A DNA stretch of 64,000 nt, from positions 2,046,001 through 2,110,000 of the forward strand of contig OZ219748.1 of the NCBI GenBank assembly GCA_964291335.2. Direction: 5' to 3'. Below the pieces are notes generated by a model. It was given only the letters and a program-made list of their open reading frames with translations. It was not told the DNA's origin and did no database searches. This document shows positions 40,490 through 49,178 of the stretch, one piece after another (the first letter of the stretch is position 1; each line of letters begins with the position of its first letter). The position numbers were made by a program, and so were the translations under genes. The DNA is from G964291335 sp964291335 (lineage in GTDB: Bacteria; Chloroflexota; Dehalococcoidia; Lucifugimonadales; UBA3495).

Positions 40490-40675
40490 GTATTATACAT
40501 GCCAGCATTTCGGGGCGGGCGAACCAGCGGCGGCGTTGCAAACTGGATTTGGCGCAGGAACGCCGCGCCAAACCGGGGTGTTTCGTTACTGGCAAGTTGA
40601 AGGCAACCGGTACTGCTAGCAGTGATGACAGCCACAGGCAAATCTTCAGCCCCCCCTCAGTGGGGTTTTTATTTG
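40490..40675 (+). ncRNA. Candidate structured leader or small RNA before korA
   Basis: Between the promoter and a terminator-like hairpin lie about 185 nt without a convincing gene but with nested pairings: GCGGCGTT with AACGCCGC (8 bp, about 40530-40570), ACCGG with CCGGT further on, and ACTGC-TA-GCAGT at about 40614. The layout (promoter, folded RNA, terminator, then the operon) fits an attenuator or a stand-alone sRNA. I do not recognise a known riboswitch class. Confidence 0.4.
40651..40674 (+). terminator. Possible terminator in korA leader
   Basis: CCCC, a short loop with CTCAGT, then GGGG followed by TTTTTATTT. The stem is only 4-5 bp but GC-only and the T-run is good. It lies 170 bp before korA, consistent with attenuation or the end of a small RNA. 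Confidence 0.5.
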
Positions 40676-40843
40676 GGCGAACCTCAACCCGTTTTTCCGT
40701 TTCCGCTTTCGGCTCAGGCCGGAACGTGAGGCGAACAACCGGTTGGGTCCCGGCCGGTCGGCCCGGCCAACCCCCTTTAGTCAGTAATAAGGATAGCTGC
40801 CGAAGAGAACCCTCCGCAGGGCTCTGGCAACAGGAGATTGGCA

Positions 40844-42559
40844 ATGGAGATGCGCGACTTTGTTGTCCGCTTTGCCGGTGAAGGCGGGCAGGGCGTAGTA
40901 ACTTCAGCGGAGGGCCTGGCTCAAGCATCTACCCAGGTGGGCTACCATGCCCTTACCTACGCCACCTTTCCCTCCCAGATTATGGGCGGCCCCACCTGGA
41001 CCCAGGCCCGCATTTCAGTGGATAGCATTCTGAGCGCCGGCGACGATGTGGACGTGCTGGTCGCCTTTAACCGGGAAGCCTATGACACCCACCGGGATGA
41101 TGTTCGGGAGGGTGGCCTGGTTATTTACAATTCCAACGATTTTGAACTGGAGCGGGATGACCGAAGCTACGGCTTGCCCATCGACGACCTGGCGCGTTCC
41201 ACGGGGAATAACCGGGCCGCCAACATGGTAATCATGGGCGCTTTGGCCCACCTGGTTAATATGCCCCAGGAATATCTGGAGCAGTTTGTGGAAGGCCGGT
41301 TCCGCCGCGGTCGGGATAATGACGACGAGATTATCGGCTCCAATAACCTGGCGCTTAAGCTGGGCCGGGAAGAAACCTCCCGCAGCGGTTTCAGCCTGGG
41401 AGACTTGGCCTCGCCGCAAATGCCCGATTACCCCCAGCTGATGCTTAAAGGCAACGAGGCCATTTCCCTGGGCGCTTTGGCCGCCGGCCTGGATTTCTAC
41501 GTCGGTTATCCTATCTCCCCGGCTACAACCATCCTCGTTTTCATGGAACACAACCTGGTCGGCCCGGGCAGGTTTGCCTACCAGGTCAGCTCGGAGATTG
41601 AATCTATTACCGCCTTGCTGGGCGCCGGCTATGCCGGCAAAAAGGCCATGACCGCCACTGCCGGGCCGGGGTTTTCGCTGATGAGCGAGGGGCTGGGCCT
41701 GGGCTGGATGGCTGAAATTCCCCTGCTGGTGGTGGACGTGCAGCGGGGCGGCCCGGCTACCGGCCTGCCCACCAAAACCGAACAGTCGGACCTGCTGGCC
41801 TGTATGTTCCCCGCCCACGGCGATGTCCGAATGCCGGTTATTGCCGTGGGTTCCGTGGAAGAGTGCTTTTACGGGGCCGTAAAGGCCCTGAACTGGGCCG
41901 AGCGTTACCAGGGCCCGGTGATTCTGATGACTGAAATGGCCCTGGCGGAACGGGTGCAGAACATCCGCCGCCCCGACCTGTCCCGGGTGGTTCCCGAGCA
42001 GCGGCTGGTTTATCAGGGCAGCAATGGCTACCATCGCTACGAGGGCTTTGAGCTTTCCCCGATGCCCTTGCCCGGCGGCCCCGGGGCCTATGTGGCCAAT
42101 GGCAGCGAACATGATGAAATGGGCGATACCACCCATTTGCCCAGCCGCCACGTTCAGATGACCGAGCGGCGGTTCAGCAAGCTGAAGCTGCTGGAAGAGA
42201 ATGAGTATGAACGGGATAACGCCGATGAACCGGTGGCGGTGATGCCCTGGGGCGGCTCCAAAGGGCCGGCCCGGGAGGCTTATAACCGGCTTCGGGAACT
42301 GGGCATACCCATCGGCTGGTACTACACCATGCTGCTTAACCCTCTGCCGCCGGCCCTGCTGGAAGAGTTGCGACAAAAAGAACTGGTCATTGTGCCGGAG
42401 CTTAATTACCAAGGTCAGTTTTCCGGCATTCTGCGCGCGCAGGGGGTGAAAGCCGAGTCGGTTACCCAATACACCGGTCTGCCCTTCAAGGTGCGCGAGC
42501 TGGCAGAGCGGATTGTAGAGTTAAATAATTCCCGGCGCAAGGAGATGGCGCAAGTATGA
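40844..42559 (+). CDS. korA: 2-oxoacid:ferredoxin oxidoreductase, fused gamma-alpha subunit
   Basis: A 571-aa subunit combining the gamma domain (VRFAGEGGQGVVTSAEGLAQ ... FPSQIMGGPTWTQARIS, residues 1-190) with the alpha domain (GNEAISLGALAAGLDFYVGY PISPATTI, TAGPGFSLMSEGLG, QRGGPATGLPTKTEQSDL). Together with KorB it oxidises a 2-oxoacid (2-oxoglutarate or pyruvate) with CoA to acyl-CoA, reducing ferredoxin. ATG 40844 follows CAGGAGA; a TTG two codons earlier is an alternative. Its stop overlaps korB (ATGA). Confidence 0.9.
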   Translation: MEMRDFVVRFAGEGGQGVVTSAEGLAQASTQVGYHALTYATFPSQIMGGPTWTQARISVDSILSAGDDVDVLVAFNREAYDTHRDDVREGGLVIYNSNDFELERDDRSYGLPIDDLARSTGNNRAANMVIMGALAHLVNMPQEYLEQFVEGRFRRGRDNDDEIIGSNNLALKLGREETSRSGFSLGDLASPQMPDYPQLMLKGNEAISLGALAAGLDFYVGYPISPATTILVFMEHNLVGPGRFAYQVSSEIESITALLGAGYAGKKAMTATAGPGFSLMSEGLGLGWMAEIPLLVVDVQRGGPATGLPTKTEQSDLLACMFPAHGDVRMPVIAVGSVEECFYGAVKALNWAERYQGPVILMTEMALAERVQNIRRPDLSRVVPEQRLVYQGSNGYHRYEGFELSPMPLPGGPGAYVANGSEHDEMGDTTHLPSRHVQMTERRFSKLKLLEENEYERDNADEPVAVMPWGGSKGPAREAYNRLRELGIPIGWYYTMLLNPLPPALLEELRQKELVIVPELNYQGQFSGILRAQGVKAESVTQYTGLPFKVRELAERIVELNNSRRKEMAQV

Positions 42560-43422
42560 GCAAAAAGAACCCGGAGTACGATTTCAAGTGGTGCCCCGGC
42601 TGCGGCGACTTTGGCGTGCGCCGGGCGCTGGAATTCGCTATGATTAACCGGCTGGAAGAAACCGGCCTGCCGATGGAGAACAATGTGGTGGTGGCCGGCA
42701 TCGGGTGTTCGGGCAACCTGGTGCACCTGCTGGAAGGGCAGCAGCCCTACGGCTTCCACGGCATTCATGGCCGCGCTTTGCCGGTGGCTATGGGCGTTAA
42801 GATGGCCCGCCCGGAACTGAATGTGGTGGTGGTGGCCGGCGACGGCGATTTCCTCAGCATTGGCGGCGAGCATATCGGCCCCCAGGCGGCTCGCAACCTG
42901 AACGTCTGCGCCGTGGTAATGGATAACGGGGTTTACGGTTTGACCAAAGGCCAAAGCTCGCCCACTACCGAACTGGGCAGAATTACCAGCTCTACCCCTT
43001 ACGGCAAGATTGAAGCGGAAGTTGACCCGCTGGAACTTTACCTGACCCTGGGAGTGGGCTTTATAGCGTCGGGTTTCTCGGGGCAGCCCCGGGAACTGGC
43101 CAGGCTGATTAACCAGGGCATGGACCACGAGGGTTTTGCCATAGTGCACGTCCAGTCTCCCTGCACTACCTATAACGATACCTTTGAGCTGATTAAGGGC
43201 AACCCCCGCAAGGGTATCGACCCGCTGCTGTTTGAAGTGCCGGAAGACCACGACGTTGTTGATAAGGGCGCCGCCCTTAACCTGCTGCAAAGGCGGGGCG
43301 TCCCCATGGGTGTCATCTACCGGGATGATGCCCGGCCCTCTCTGGAACAGCGGATGCAGGACGTCCGGGGCAAGGCTCGCCAGCGCTCGGTCGAAGACTT
43401 GATGAATACCTTCGCCTTTTAA
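42556..43422 (+). CDS. korB: 2-oxoacid:ferredoxin oxidoreductase beta subunit
   Basis: A 288-aa TPP-binding subunit. WCPGCGDFGVRRALEFAM begins the domain with a Cys pair, GIGCSGNLVHLL and HGRALPVAMGVKMARPELNV follow, and the TPP-Mg motif is VVAGDGDFLSIGGEH ... MDNGVYGLTKGQ. The third and fourth Cys usual for the single 4Fe-4S cluster are Cys in GIGCSG and VQSPCTTYND. KorAB of this fused type is common in aerobic bacteria and supports a TCA cycle with ferredoxin as acceptor. A strong terminator follows. Confidence 0.92.
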   Translation: MSKKNPEYDFKWCPGCGDFGVRRALEFAMINRLEETGLPMENNVVVAGIGCSGNLVHLLEGQQPYGFHGIHGRALPVAMGVKMARPELNVVVVAGDGDFLSIGGEHIGPQAARNLNVCAVVMDNGVYGLTKGQSSPTTELGRITSSTPYGKIEAEVDPLELYLTLGVGFIASGFSGQPRELARLINQGMDHEGFAIVHVQSPCTTYNDTFELIKGNPRKGIDPLLFEVPEDHDVVDKGAALNLLQRRGVPMGVIYRDDARPSLEQRMQDVRGKARQRSVEDLMNTFAF

Positions 43423-43457
43423 CGGCGTCTTCTACCAGCCTCTTTATACGGTATGCC

Positions 43458-43490
43458 CGACGCCGGCCCCGGGGCCGGCGTCGCTTTTTT
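43458..43490 (+). terminator. Rho-independent terminator after korB
   Basis: A perfect 26-bp palindrome (13-bp arms 43458-43470 and 43471-43483, GC-rich) followed by C and T6. It cleanly ends korAB. Confidence 0.95.
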
Positions 43491-43651
43491 CCTGAAGGGC
43501 CCCCCGGCGCCATTGTCGCCATTGTATTGGAGCTGTTCCGGTTCAATGATGCGTTGGCGGCACGGCGTGCGGCAGGCCCCGGCCTTGACAGATTGCGGAT
43601 TTGCCAGCAGGATAGGGTTGCCGGCAGCGGACACTGGCTACGGGGGGGTCT

Positions 43652-45052
43652 TTGCTCAACCTTAACCTCAGGCCGTCCCAACTTTCCGTAGGGAACCATC
43701 CTATCCACTATGCCTGGGTAATCGTAACCGTTGCTGCGCTGATGCGGCTCAGCGCTTCCAGCTTTCGCACCTCCTCCAGCATCCTCATCCCGCGTCTGGT
43801 AGAAACCTTTGGCTGGTCTTACGGCATGGTTGGCGGGGCCTTTGCCTTGCAGTGGGTAGTCTCGGGTATGTTCGGCCCGCCGGCCGGGTGGCTGGGCGAC
43901 CGCTATGGGGTTAGGGCGGCCATGTTTCTGGGCGGTTTCCTGTTCATCGTCGGCATGGCGCTGACCAGCACAGTCAACCACTTATGGCAGTTTTACCTTT
44001 ACTTTGGCATCATCCTCAGCGCGGCCATGGGCATTTTCCAGGTGCCGCTCACGGCGGCGGTTACCCAGTGGTTCCAGCGCAGTCTGGGCGTGGGCATGGG
44101 GGCGCTTCAGGCATCCCAGGGGCTGGGGCCTCTGGTAGCAGTGCCGGCCATTCTGCTAATCATCGGGCTTTTTGGCGGGGGCGAAAACGGTCTGCGCGCG
44201 GCTTTCTGGCTGCCGGGCATTGCCGGAGGCCTGCTGCTGCTGCTGCTGATACGATTGTTCTACAACGAACCGGCAGCCATCGGCCTGCGGCCTTTGGGGG
44301 CAGCCGCCGATGCTCCGGTGCGGCGGCTGCAAAGCGGAGCGGCCGCCCGGGCCCGCTCCAGGGTTTTCCTGCGCCAGGTGCAGCGGACGCCGGCCTTCTG
44401 GAACCTGATTGGCATCCACTATTGGGGGTGCGCCGGCCATGCCATAGTGGTGGTGTTCATTGTAGCCATGGCCGAGGCGGCCGGCGTGTCGCCGGGGCTG
44501 GCCGCCGGAACCTTTGTGGCCTTGTCGGTTACCAGCGCCCTGACCCGGTTCGCCGTACCCATCCTGGCAGACCACCTGGGCAGCAAAGGCGTAATGGGGG
44601 TGTGCTTCTTTCTGCAAGTGGCGCCGGTGTTTCTCCTGTTCTTTGCCGACAGCCCCTGGATGTTCTACCTGTTTGCGGTGCTGTTCGGCATTGGCTTTGG
44701 CGGCGAGATGACCGCCTTCCCTATCATCAACCGGCAGTATTACGGCAACGCTCCCATCGGCACTACCTACGGCTGGCAGATGATGGGCGCCGGCGCCGGC
44801 ATGGCTTCAGGGGCGGCGCTCGGCGGGCTGCTGCGGGATCTCACCGAGGGCTTTACTTACCCGTCCTTCATCGCCTCCGGGGACTTTACCGCCACCATCG
44901 CCGCTTCGCTGCTCCTCAGCGCCATCGGGGTAATCGCCATTACGCTGCTGCCGTCCACTTCCCGCCACCAGCTGCCCGGCTGGGAGGATGATTTGCCCGA
45001 AGAGTTCCGCAGCGCCCCCCGGCCGGGACGAGCCGGGGCTGCCGGAGATTAG
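43652..45052 (+). CDS. MFS transporter, monocarboxylate/OFA-like
   Basis: A 466-aa, 12-segment transporter resembling MCT/oxalate-formate antiporter-type MFS proteins: YAWVIVTVAALMRLSASSFR at TM1, WSYGMVGGAFALQWVVSGM, then motif A GPPAGWLGDRYGVRAAMF. The C-terminal half includes FVALSVTSALTRFAVPILAD. The start is a TTG at 43652 after a G-rich site; no ATG is close. It may move a carboxylate that feeds KorAB upstream, but a terminator separates them and the substrate is not determined. Confidence 0.8.
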   Translation: MLNLNLRPSQLSVGNHPIHYAWVIVTVAALMRLSASSFRTSSSILIPRLVETFGWSYGMVGGAFALQWVVSGMFGPPAGWLGDRYGVRAAMFLGGFLFIVGMALTSTVNHLWQFYLYFGIILSAAMGIFQVPLTAAVTQWFQRSLGVGMGALQASQGLGPLVAVPAILLIIGLFGGGENGLRAAFWLPGIAGGLLLLLLIRLFYNEPAAIGLRPLGAAADAPVRRLQSGAAARARSRVFLRQVQRTPAFWNLIGIHYWGCAGHAIVVVFIVAMAEAAGVSPGLAAGTFVALSVTSALTRFAVPILADHLGSKGVMGVCFFLQVAPVFLLFFADSPWMFYLFAVLFGIGFGGEMTAFPIINRQYYGNAPIGTTYGWQMMGAGAGMASGAALGGLLRDLTEGFTYPSFIASGDFTATIAASLLLSAIGVIAITLLPSTSRHQLPGWEDDLPEEFRSAPRPGRAGAAGD

Positions 45053-45114
45053 CCAGGAAAAGCAAGGGGGAATAAAATGGCCAAGTACGTCAATAAAGCT
45101 GGAGAGGGTTTTAT

Positions 45115-45990
45115 ATGCCGGATCACCCACTGGCTGAGGTATTCGGATTTCCGGTAAATAACTTCTCCCGCGGGGCCAACCGGCATCGCAGCAACAAACT
45201 GTACCCTTTTGGCAACAAAGTTCCCAATTGCACCAAGGATAAAGCCGACAACCCTTTGGGCGTTTGCAGTATATTCGATGAAGACAAGGTGGTAGTTACC
45301 TGCCCCATCCGCTTTCGCCAGGAACGGCTCATCCTGGAAGATGCGGCAGCGTTTTTCTTTTCGCCCAATGCAAAGTGGACCTTTCTTCCGGAAGTCCGGC
45401 TGAAGGATAGCCAGGGCAAGTCCGCAGGCAACATTGACATGGTTCTGATAGAGTACGACTCTACCGGCAGAATATTGAACTTTGGGGCTTTGGAAATCCA
45501 GGCAGTCTATATTTCCGGAAATATCCGGCGTCCCTTCGAACGTTACATGCGAGATCCGAGAGCGCACGTTAATATGAACTGGAAACAAGAAGCCCACTAC
45601 CCCAGACCAGATTACTTATCATCCAGTCGTAAGCGACTGGCGCCGCAAATTCTGGCCAAGGGCGGAATTCTGAGGGCCTGGAACAAGAAAATCGGGATTG
45701 TGCTTGACCAGAACCTGTTTGAAACTCTTCCCAAGCTGACCGAAGCTGAAGCAAACAAAGCAGATATGGCGTGGTTTGTTTACGATTTGCAGTTAAACCG
45801 GCGACAAAAGACGTATTCTCTTGTACGACACCGAACAGTTTTTACCACTTTTGATTCTGCTTTAGCGCAATTCACCAAGTCGGAACCTGGGGAACTTTCA
45901 GAGTTCGTTGCGCAATTGCAAACCAAGCTCAAAGACCAGCTGATACCCGATAATTCCCCCGATACTCATTCGCTGGATTTCCAATCCTGA
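45115..45990 (+). CDS. NotI-like type II restriction endonuclease
   Basis: A 291-aa protein of the NotI restriction endonuclease family. LAEVFGFPVNNFSRGANRHR, LYPFGNKVPNCTKDKADNPL and GVCSIFDEDKVVVTCPIRFR give the family metal-binding N-terminus; NotI has an Fe-Cys4 site and here only some cysteines are kept (LYPF where NotI-like proteins often have LCPF; NCTKDK; GVCSI; VTCPI). The PD-(D/E)xK core is GNIDMVLIEYD ... ALEIQAVYISGN. GGAGAGG sets ATG 45115. The adenine methyltransferase begins 9 bp after its stop, so the two form a restriction-modification pair. Confidence 0.8.
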   Translation: MPDHPLAEVFGFPVNNFSRGANRHRSNKLYPFGNKVPNCTKDKADNPLGVCSIFDEDKVVVTCPIRFRQERLILEDAAAFFFSPNAKWTFLPEVRLKDSQGKSAGNIDMVLIEYDSTGRILNFGALEIQAVYISGNIRRPFERYMRDPRAHVNMNWKQEAHYPRPDYLSSSRKRLAPQILAKGGILRAWNKKIGIVLDQNLFETLPKLTEAEANKADMAWFVYDLQLNRRQKTYSLVRHRTVFTTFDSALAQFTKSEPGELSEFVAQLQTKLKDQLIPDNSPDTHSLDFQS

Positions 45991-45999
45991 CCTATAACT

Positions 46000-46887
46000 A
46001 TGGAAAAGAGTATTTACTCTGCCGACCTCTGGGGCGCCAGGCCAGTGGTAAATGTAGCATCGGTTCCCCAGCGAAGCCCCTTTCGCTACCCAGGGGGCAA
46101 AACGTGGCTTATCCCTTATATCAGGCTTTGGTTCCAACAGATGACTGATAAGCCGGCATTGCTGGTTGAACCTTTCGCCGGGGGCGGCATAGTAAGCCTC
46201 ACCGCAGTTTTTGAGTGCCTGGTTGACCGTGCGCTGATGGTAGAGCTGGATGACCGGGTTGCCAGCGTGTGGGAGACGATCATTGGGCGGGAAACGGACC
46301 GGTTAATCGAACGAATCAGAACTTTTTCCATGACTAAAGCCAATGTGCTGGATGCATTATCCCGCGCTCCGGAAACAATTTATGAAGCAGCTTTTCAGGC
46401 TATTTTGCAGAACAGAACTAACCATGGCGGAATTATGGCCCCCGGGGCTGGTCTTATTCAATCCGGGGAAAATGGCAAAGGCATAGGGTCTCGCTGGTAT
46501 CCGAAAACGCTGTGCCGGCGCATTCAAGACATCAAGGTATTGCGGGAACGGCTCGAATTCAACCGGGGAGACGGCATTGCGGCAATCAGGGAGTACCGGG
46601 ATAACCCTGACGCAGCGTTTTTTGTTGACCCGCCCTACTCTGCCGCCGGTAAAAAGGCGGGAAGGCGTCTTTATACCCACAACCAGATCGACCATGAATT
46701 GCTTTTCGCCACAATGCAGGGTGTGCGCGGCAATTTCCTGATGACCTACGACGACTGTGTCGAGTTGCGACATATGGCGGTCAGTTATGGGTTTGACTAT
46801 GAGTCCATCCCCATGAAGAACACGCATAACGCCAGAATGAACGAGCTGTTGATTGCCCGGGAGCTGGATTGGGTGCGGGTTGCTTGA
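46000..46887 (+). CDS. Adenine-specific DNA methyltransferase (D12/Dam class)
   Basis: A 295-aa N6-adenine DNA methyltransferase. SPFRYPGGKTWLIPYI is the SAM-binding start of the D12 class, VEPFAGGGIVSLTAVF is motif I, and FFVDPPYSAAGKKAG is catalytic motif IV (DPPY). NFLMTYDDCVELRHMA and MKNTHNARMNELLIARE close the family pattern. No strong ribosome site precedes ATG 46000, consistent with coupling to the restriction gene 9 bp before. It is expected to protect host DNA against the NotI-like enzyme. Confidence 0.87.
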   Translation: MEKSIYSADLWGARPVVNVASVPQRSPFRYPGGKTWLIPYIRLWFQQMTDKPALLVEPFAGGGIVSLTAVFECLVDRALMVELDDRVASVWETIIGRETDRLIERIRTFSMTKANVLDALSRAPETIYEAAFQAILQNRTNHGGIMAPGAGLIQSGENGKGIGSRWYPKTLCRRIQDIKVLRERLEFNRGDGIAAIREYRDNPDAAFFVDPPYSAAGKKAGRRLYTHNQIDHELLFATMQGVRGNFLMTYDDCVELRHMAVSYGFDYESIPMKNTHNARMNELLIARELDWVRVA

Positions 46888-46953
46888 GGTTCGGCTTCCG
46901 GGCGGCACAGGAGAGGCAGACCCCATTTGCCGGCAAATCAGGAGGTGCAAACA

Positions 46954-48378
46954 ATGTTCGACTTGATTATTCGCGGCGGCCAGGTGGTAACTCCCTGGGG
47001 GGTGGGCGATTGGGATATTGCCGTCCGGGGCGAGAAGATTGTCGCAGTGGCGGCCAGCCATACCTTGACCGATGAGGCGGCCCGTATGATTGACGCCAGC
47101 GGCAAGGTGGTGGTTCCGGGCGGTATTGAACCCCACGCCCACGTTTATGCGCCGATTATGGGGCACGGCGACCTGAAAACGGCGCCCCCGCAGGAAGTCA
47201 GCCGCGCCGCCCTCTTCGGCGGCACCACTACCATCCTCGATTTTGCCATTCAGTACCCGGGCATTGACCTTAACCAGGCCATTCAGGAGCGTACCGGGGT
47301 GTGGCAGGGGAACTCTTACGCCGACTATGCCCACCATCTGATGCTGCTGGGAGACATTTCCGACAGTGTGCTGGGGCAGCTCAATGAGCATATTCAGGAC
47401 GGGTTCGCCAGCGTCAAGATTTTTACCACCAATATTCGGCCGCCAGGTATGGCCGGAGAGCCGCGCATGGTGCGTATGGGCCACCTGCACGACTTGATGG
47501 AACAGGTGCAGCGCCACGGGGCTATGTTGATGGTTCACGCCGAGGACGACGATATGGTGCAGCATATGTACCGCAAGCTGGCCGACCAGGAACGCACTGA
47601 ATGGTGGAATATGCACCTGGTACACAGCAACGAATCGGAGGACGTTTCTTTCCGTCGGGTGCTGCGGGTAGCCGAATGGACCGGTTCCCCGGTCTATTTC
47701 GTTCACGTCAGCGCCCGGGAGGGGCTGGCGGCAGTGCAGGAGGCGCGGGCCAGGGGTATGCCGGTGTACGGGGAAACCCTGCATAACTACTGCTGCTTCA
47801 ACGCCGATAACTACCGGGAAGAACACGGCATGAAATACCATACCTACCCCTCCCTGAAATCTGAAGCGGACCGGGTTTCCCTGTGGGACGGAATAGTGCG
47901 GGGCCAGTTGAGCACCATGGCTACCGACGAATACTGTACCTCTTGGGAGGTGAAGATTGCCGGCCGCCTGGTCAGCGACGTTACCGGTGGCCATAACGGC
48001 GTGGAAACCCGTATGGGCGTTACCTACAGCGAAGGGGTGTCCAAACGGGGGATGTCATTGCAACGGTTCGTGGACGTTACTTCGGCCAACGCCGCCAAAA
48101 TTATGGGCCTTTACCCGCGCAAAGGGGTTATCGCTCCCGGCAGCGACGCTGACATTGTGCTGATTGACCCCGAAATTCGGCGGCCCCTGACCATGAACGA
48201 CTTTCATATCACCGACTACAGCATCTGGGAAGGGTTCGAGGCAGCAGGCTGGCCGGTGATGACCATTCTGCGGGGGATGGTTGCCGTCGAGGATGGCCGC
48301 CTGCGCATTGACCAGCGAACCGGCAGGTTCCAGCGCCGCAAGGTGGATTCTGAGGTGGTCAACCGTCCAGCGGCCTGA
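46954..48378 (+). CDS. Dihydropyrimidinase/hydantoinase-like amidohydrolase
   Basis: A 474-aa cyclic amidohydrolase. FDLIIRGGQVVTPWGVGDWD starts the domain, GIEPHAHVYAPIMGH holds the HxH ligands, ASVKIFTTN the Lys that is carboxylated, LMVHAEDDDM and VYFVHVSAREG two further His ligands, and MATDEYCTSW the catalytic Asp. GKVVVPGGIEPH and APGSDADIVLIDPE are typical. GGAGGT six bases before ATG 46954 sets the start. The enzyme would open hydantoins or dihydropyrimidines; the exact substrate is not known. Its last 20 bp overlap lipB on the other strand. Confidence 0.87.
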   Translation: MFDLIIRGGQVVTPWGVGDWDIAVRGEKIVAVAASHTLTDEAARMIDASGKVVVPGGIEPHAHVYAPIMGHGDLKTAPPQEVSRAALFGGTTTILDFAIQYPGIDLNQAIQERTGVWQGNSYADYAHHLMLLGDISDSVLGQLNEHIQDGFASVKIFTTNIRPPGMAGEPRMVRMGHLHDLMEQVQRHGAMLMVHAEDDDMVQHMYRKLADQERTEWWNMHLVHSNESEDVSFRRVLRVAEWTGSPVYFVHVSAREGLAAVQEARARGMPVYGETLHNYCCFNADNYREEHGMKYHTYPSLKSEADRVSLWDGIVRGQLSTMATDEYCTSWEVKIAGRLVSDVTGGHNGVETRMGVTYSEGVSKRGMSLQRFVDVTSANAAKIMGLYPRKGVIAPGSDADIVLIDPEIRRPLTMNDFHITDYSIWEGFEAAGWPVMTILRGMVAVEDGRLRIDQRTGRFQRRKVDSEVVNRPAA

Positions 48379-49045
48379 AAGGGGCTTGCGCCTCGCTTAA
48401 CCGATACCCCATGCTTTCGCAAAAGCGCTGCGCCAGGTTTTGCCGTACCGCCGCCCCGGTCGGCGTGGCCGCCCCCAGCAGCCGGAACATAGAGGTAACC
48501 GGTCGGTCGGCAATGCCGCACGGCACAATGGCAGCATAGCGGGACAGGTCGGGGTTGATGTTGAGGGCCAGGCCATGATGGGCAATGCCCCGGCTGATTT
48601 TCACCCCGATAGCGGCAATTTTGGCCGGCCCGGCCCAAACCCCGGTCAGGCCGGGTTCGCTGCCGGCGGCGATGCCAAAATCGGCCAGGACGTCGATAAT
48701 CACCTGTTCCAGGGTTCGGACGTACTTGAGGGGGCCGCCCCATTCCCGCAGGTTGACGATTGGGTAGGCTACCAGCTGCCCCGGCCCATGGTAGGTTATC
48801 TGGCCGCCCCGGTCCGTATCCACCACGCTGATTTTCCGGGCCCGCAGCTCAGCATCGGTAACCAGCAGATGCTCCGGTCGCGCCAGCCGGCCCCGGGTAT
48901 AGACCGGCGGGTGTTCCAGCAGCAACAAAGTATTGGGCCGGCTTCCGTTGCGCACCTGGCTCACCAGTTCCTGCTGCCAGTTCCAGGCCCGGCAATACTC
49001 TACCAGGCCCAGGGAAAGAACCTGGCAAGGAGGCCGGCCGGTCAT
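48359..49045 (-). CDS. lipB: Octanoyltransferase
   Basis: A 228-aa LipB, transferring octanoyl from acyl carrier protein to the lipoyl domains of E2 subunits. RGGQITYHGPGQLVAYPIV is the family signature, IAAIGVKISRGIAHHGLALN includes the catalytic Lys, and VPCGIADRPVTSM the catalytic Cys. It lies 133 bp downstream of the E2 gene and in the same direction, so its substrate is encoded beside it. Ends with a 20-bp convergent overlap with the hydantoinase. Confidence 0.95.
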   Translation of the reverse strand: MTGRPPCQVLSLGLVEYCRAWNWQQELVSQVRNGSRPNTLLLLEHPPVYTRGRLARPEHLLVTDAELRARKISVVDTDRGGQITYHGPGQLVAYPIVNLREWGGPLKYVRTLEQVIIDVLADFGIAAGSEPGLTGVWAGPAKIAAIGVKISRGIAHHGLALNINPDLSRYAAIVPCGIADRPVTSMFRLLGAATPTGAAVRQNLAQRFCESMGYRLSEAQAPFRPLDG

Positions 49046-49178
49046 ACGTTGGCCGAGGGGGGTTGCGTCCCGCTGATACGTTGGCCCGGTTTGCCGCCGC
49101 CGCTCAAGACATCAGCATCGGTCATGCTGCGGCCGCCATGACTGACGGAAACGGGGGGAGGCATAGCAACCACATTAG

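Noticed and set aside
40490..40675. T-box, SRP RNA, tmRNA or glycine riboswitch before korA
   Set aside because: The T-box antiterminator motif, the GGAAGGAAGCA loop of SRP RNA and known glycine-riboswitch cores are not present.
46357..47994. 545-aa antisense frame opposite the methyltransferase and hydantoinase genes
   Set aside because: A shadow frame; composition (His/Gln/Pro-rich) is typical of antisense of a GC-rich gene.
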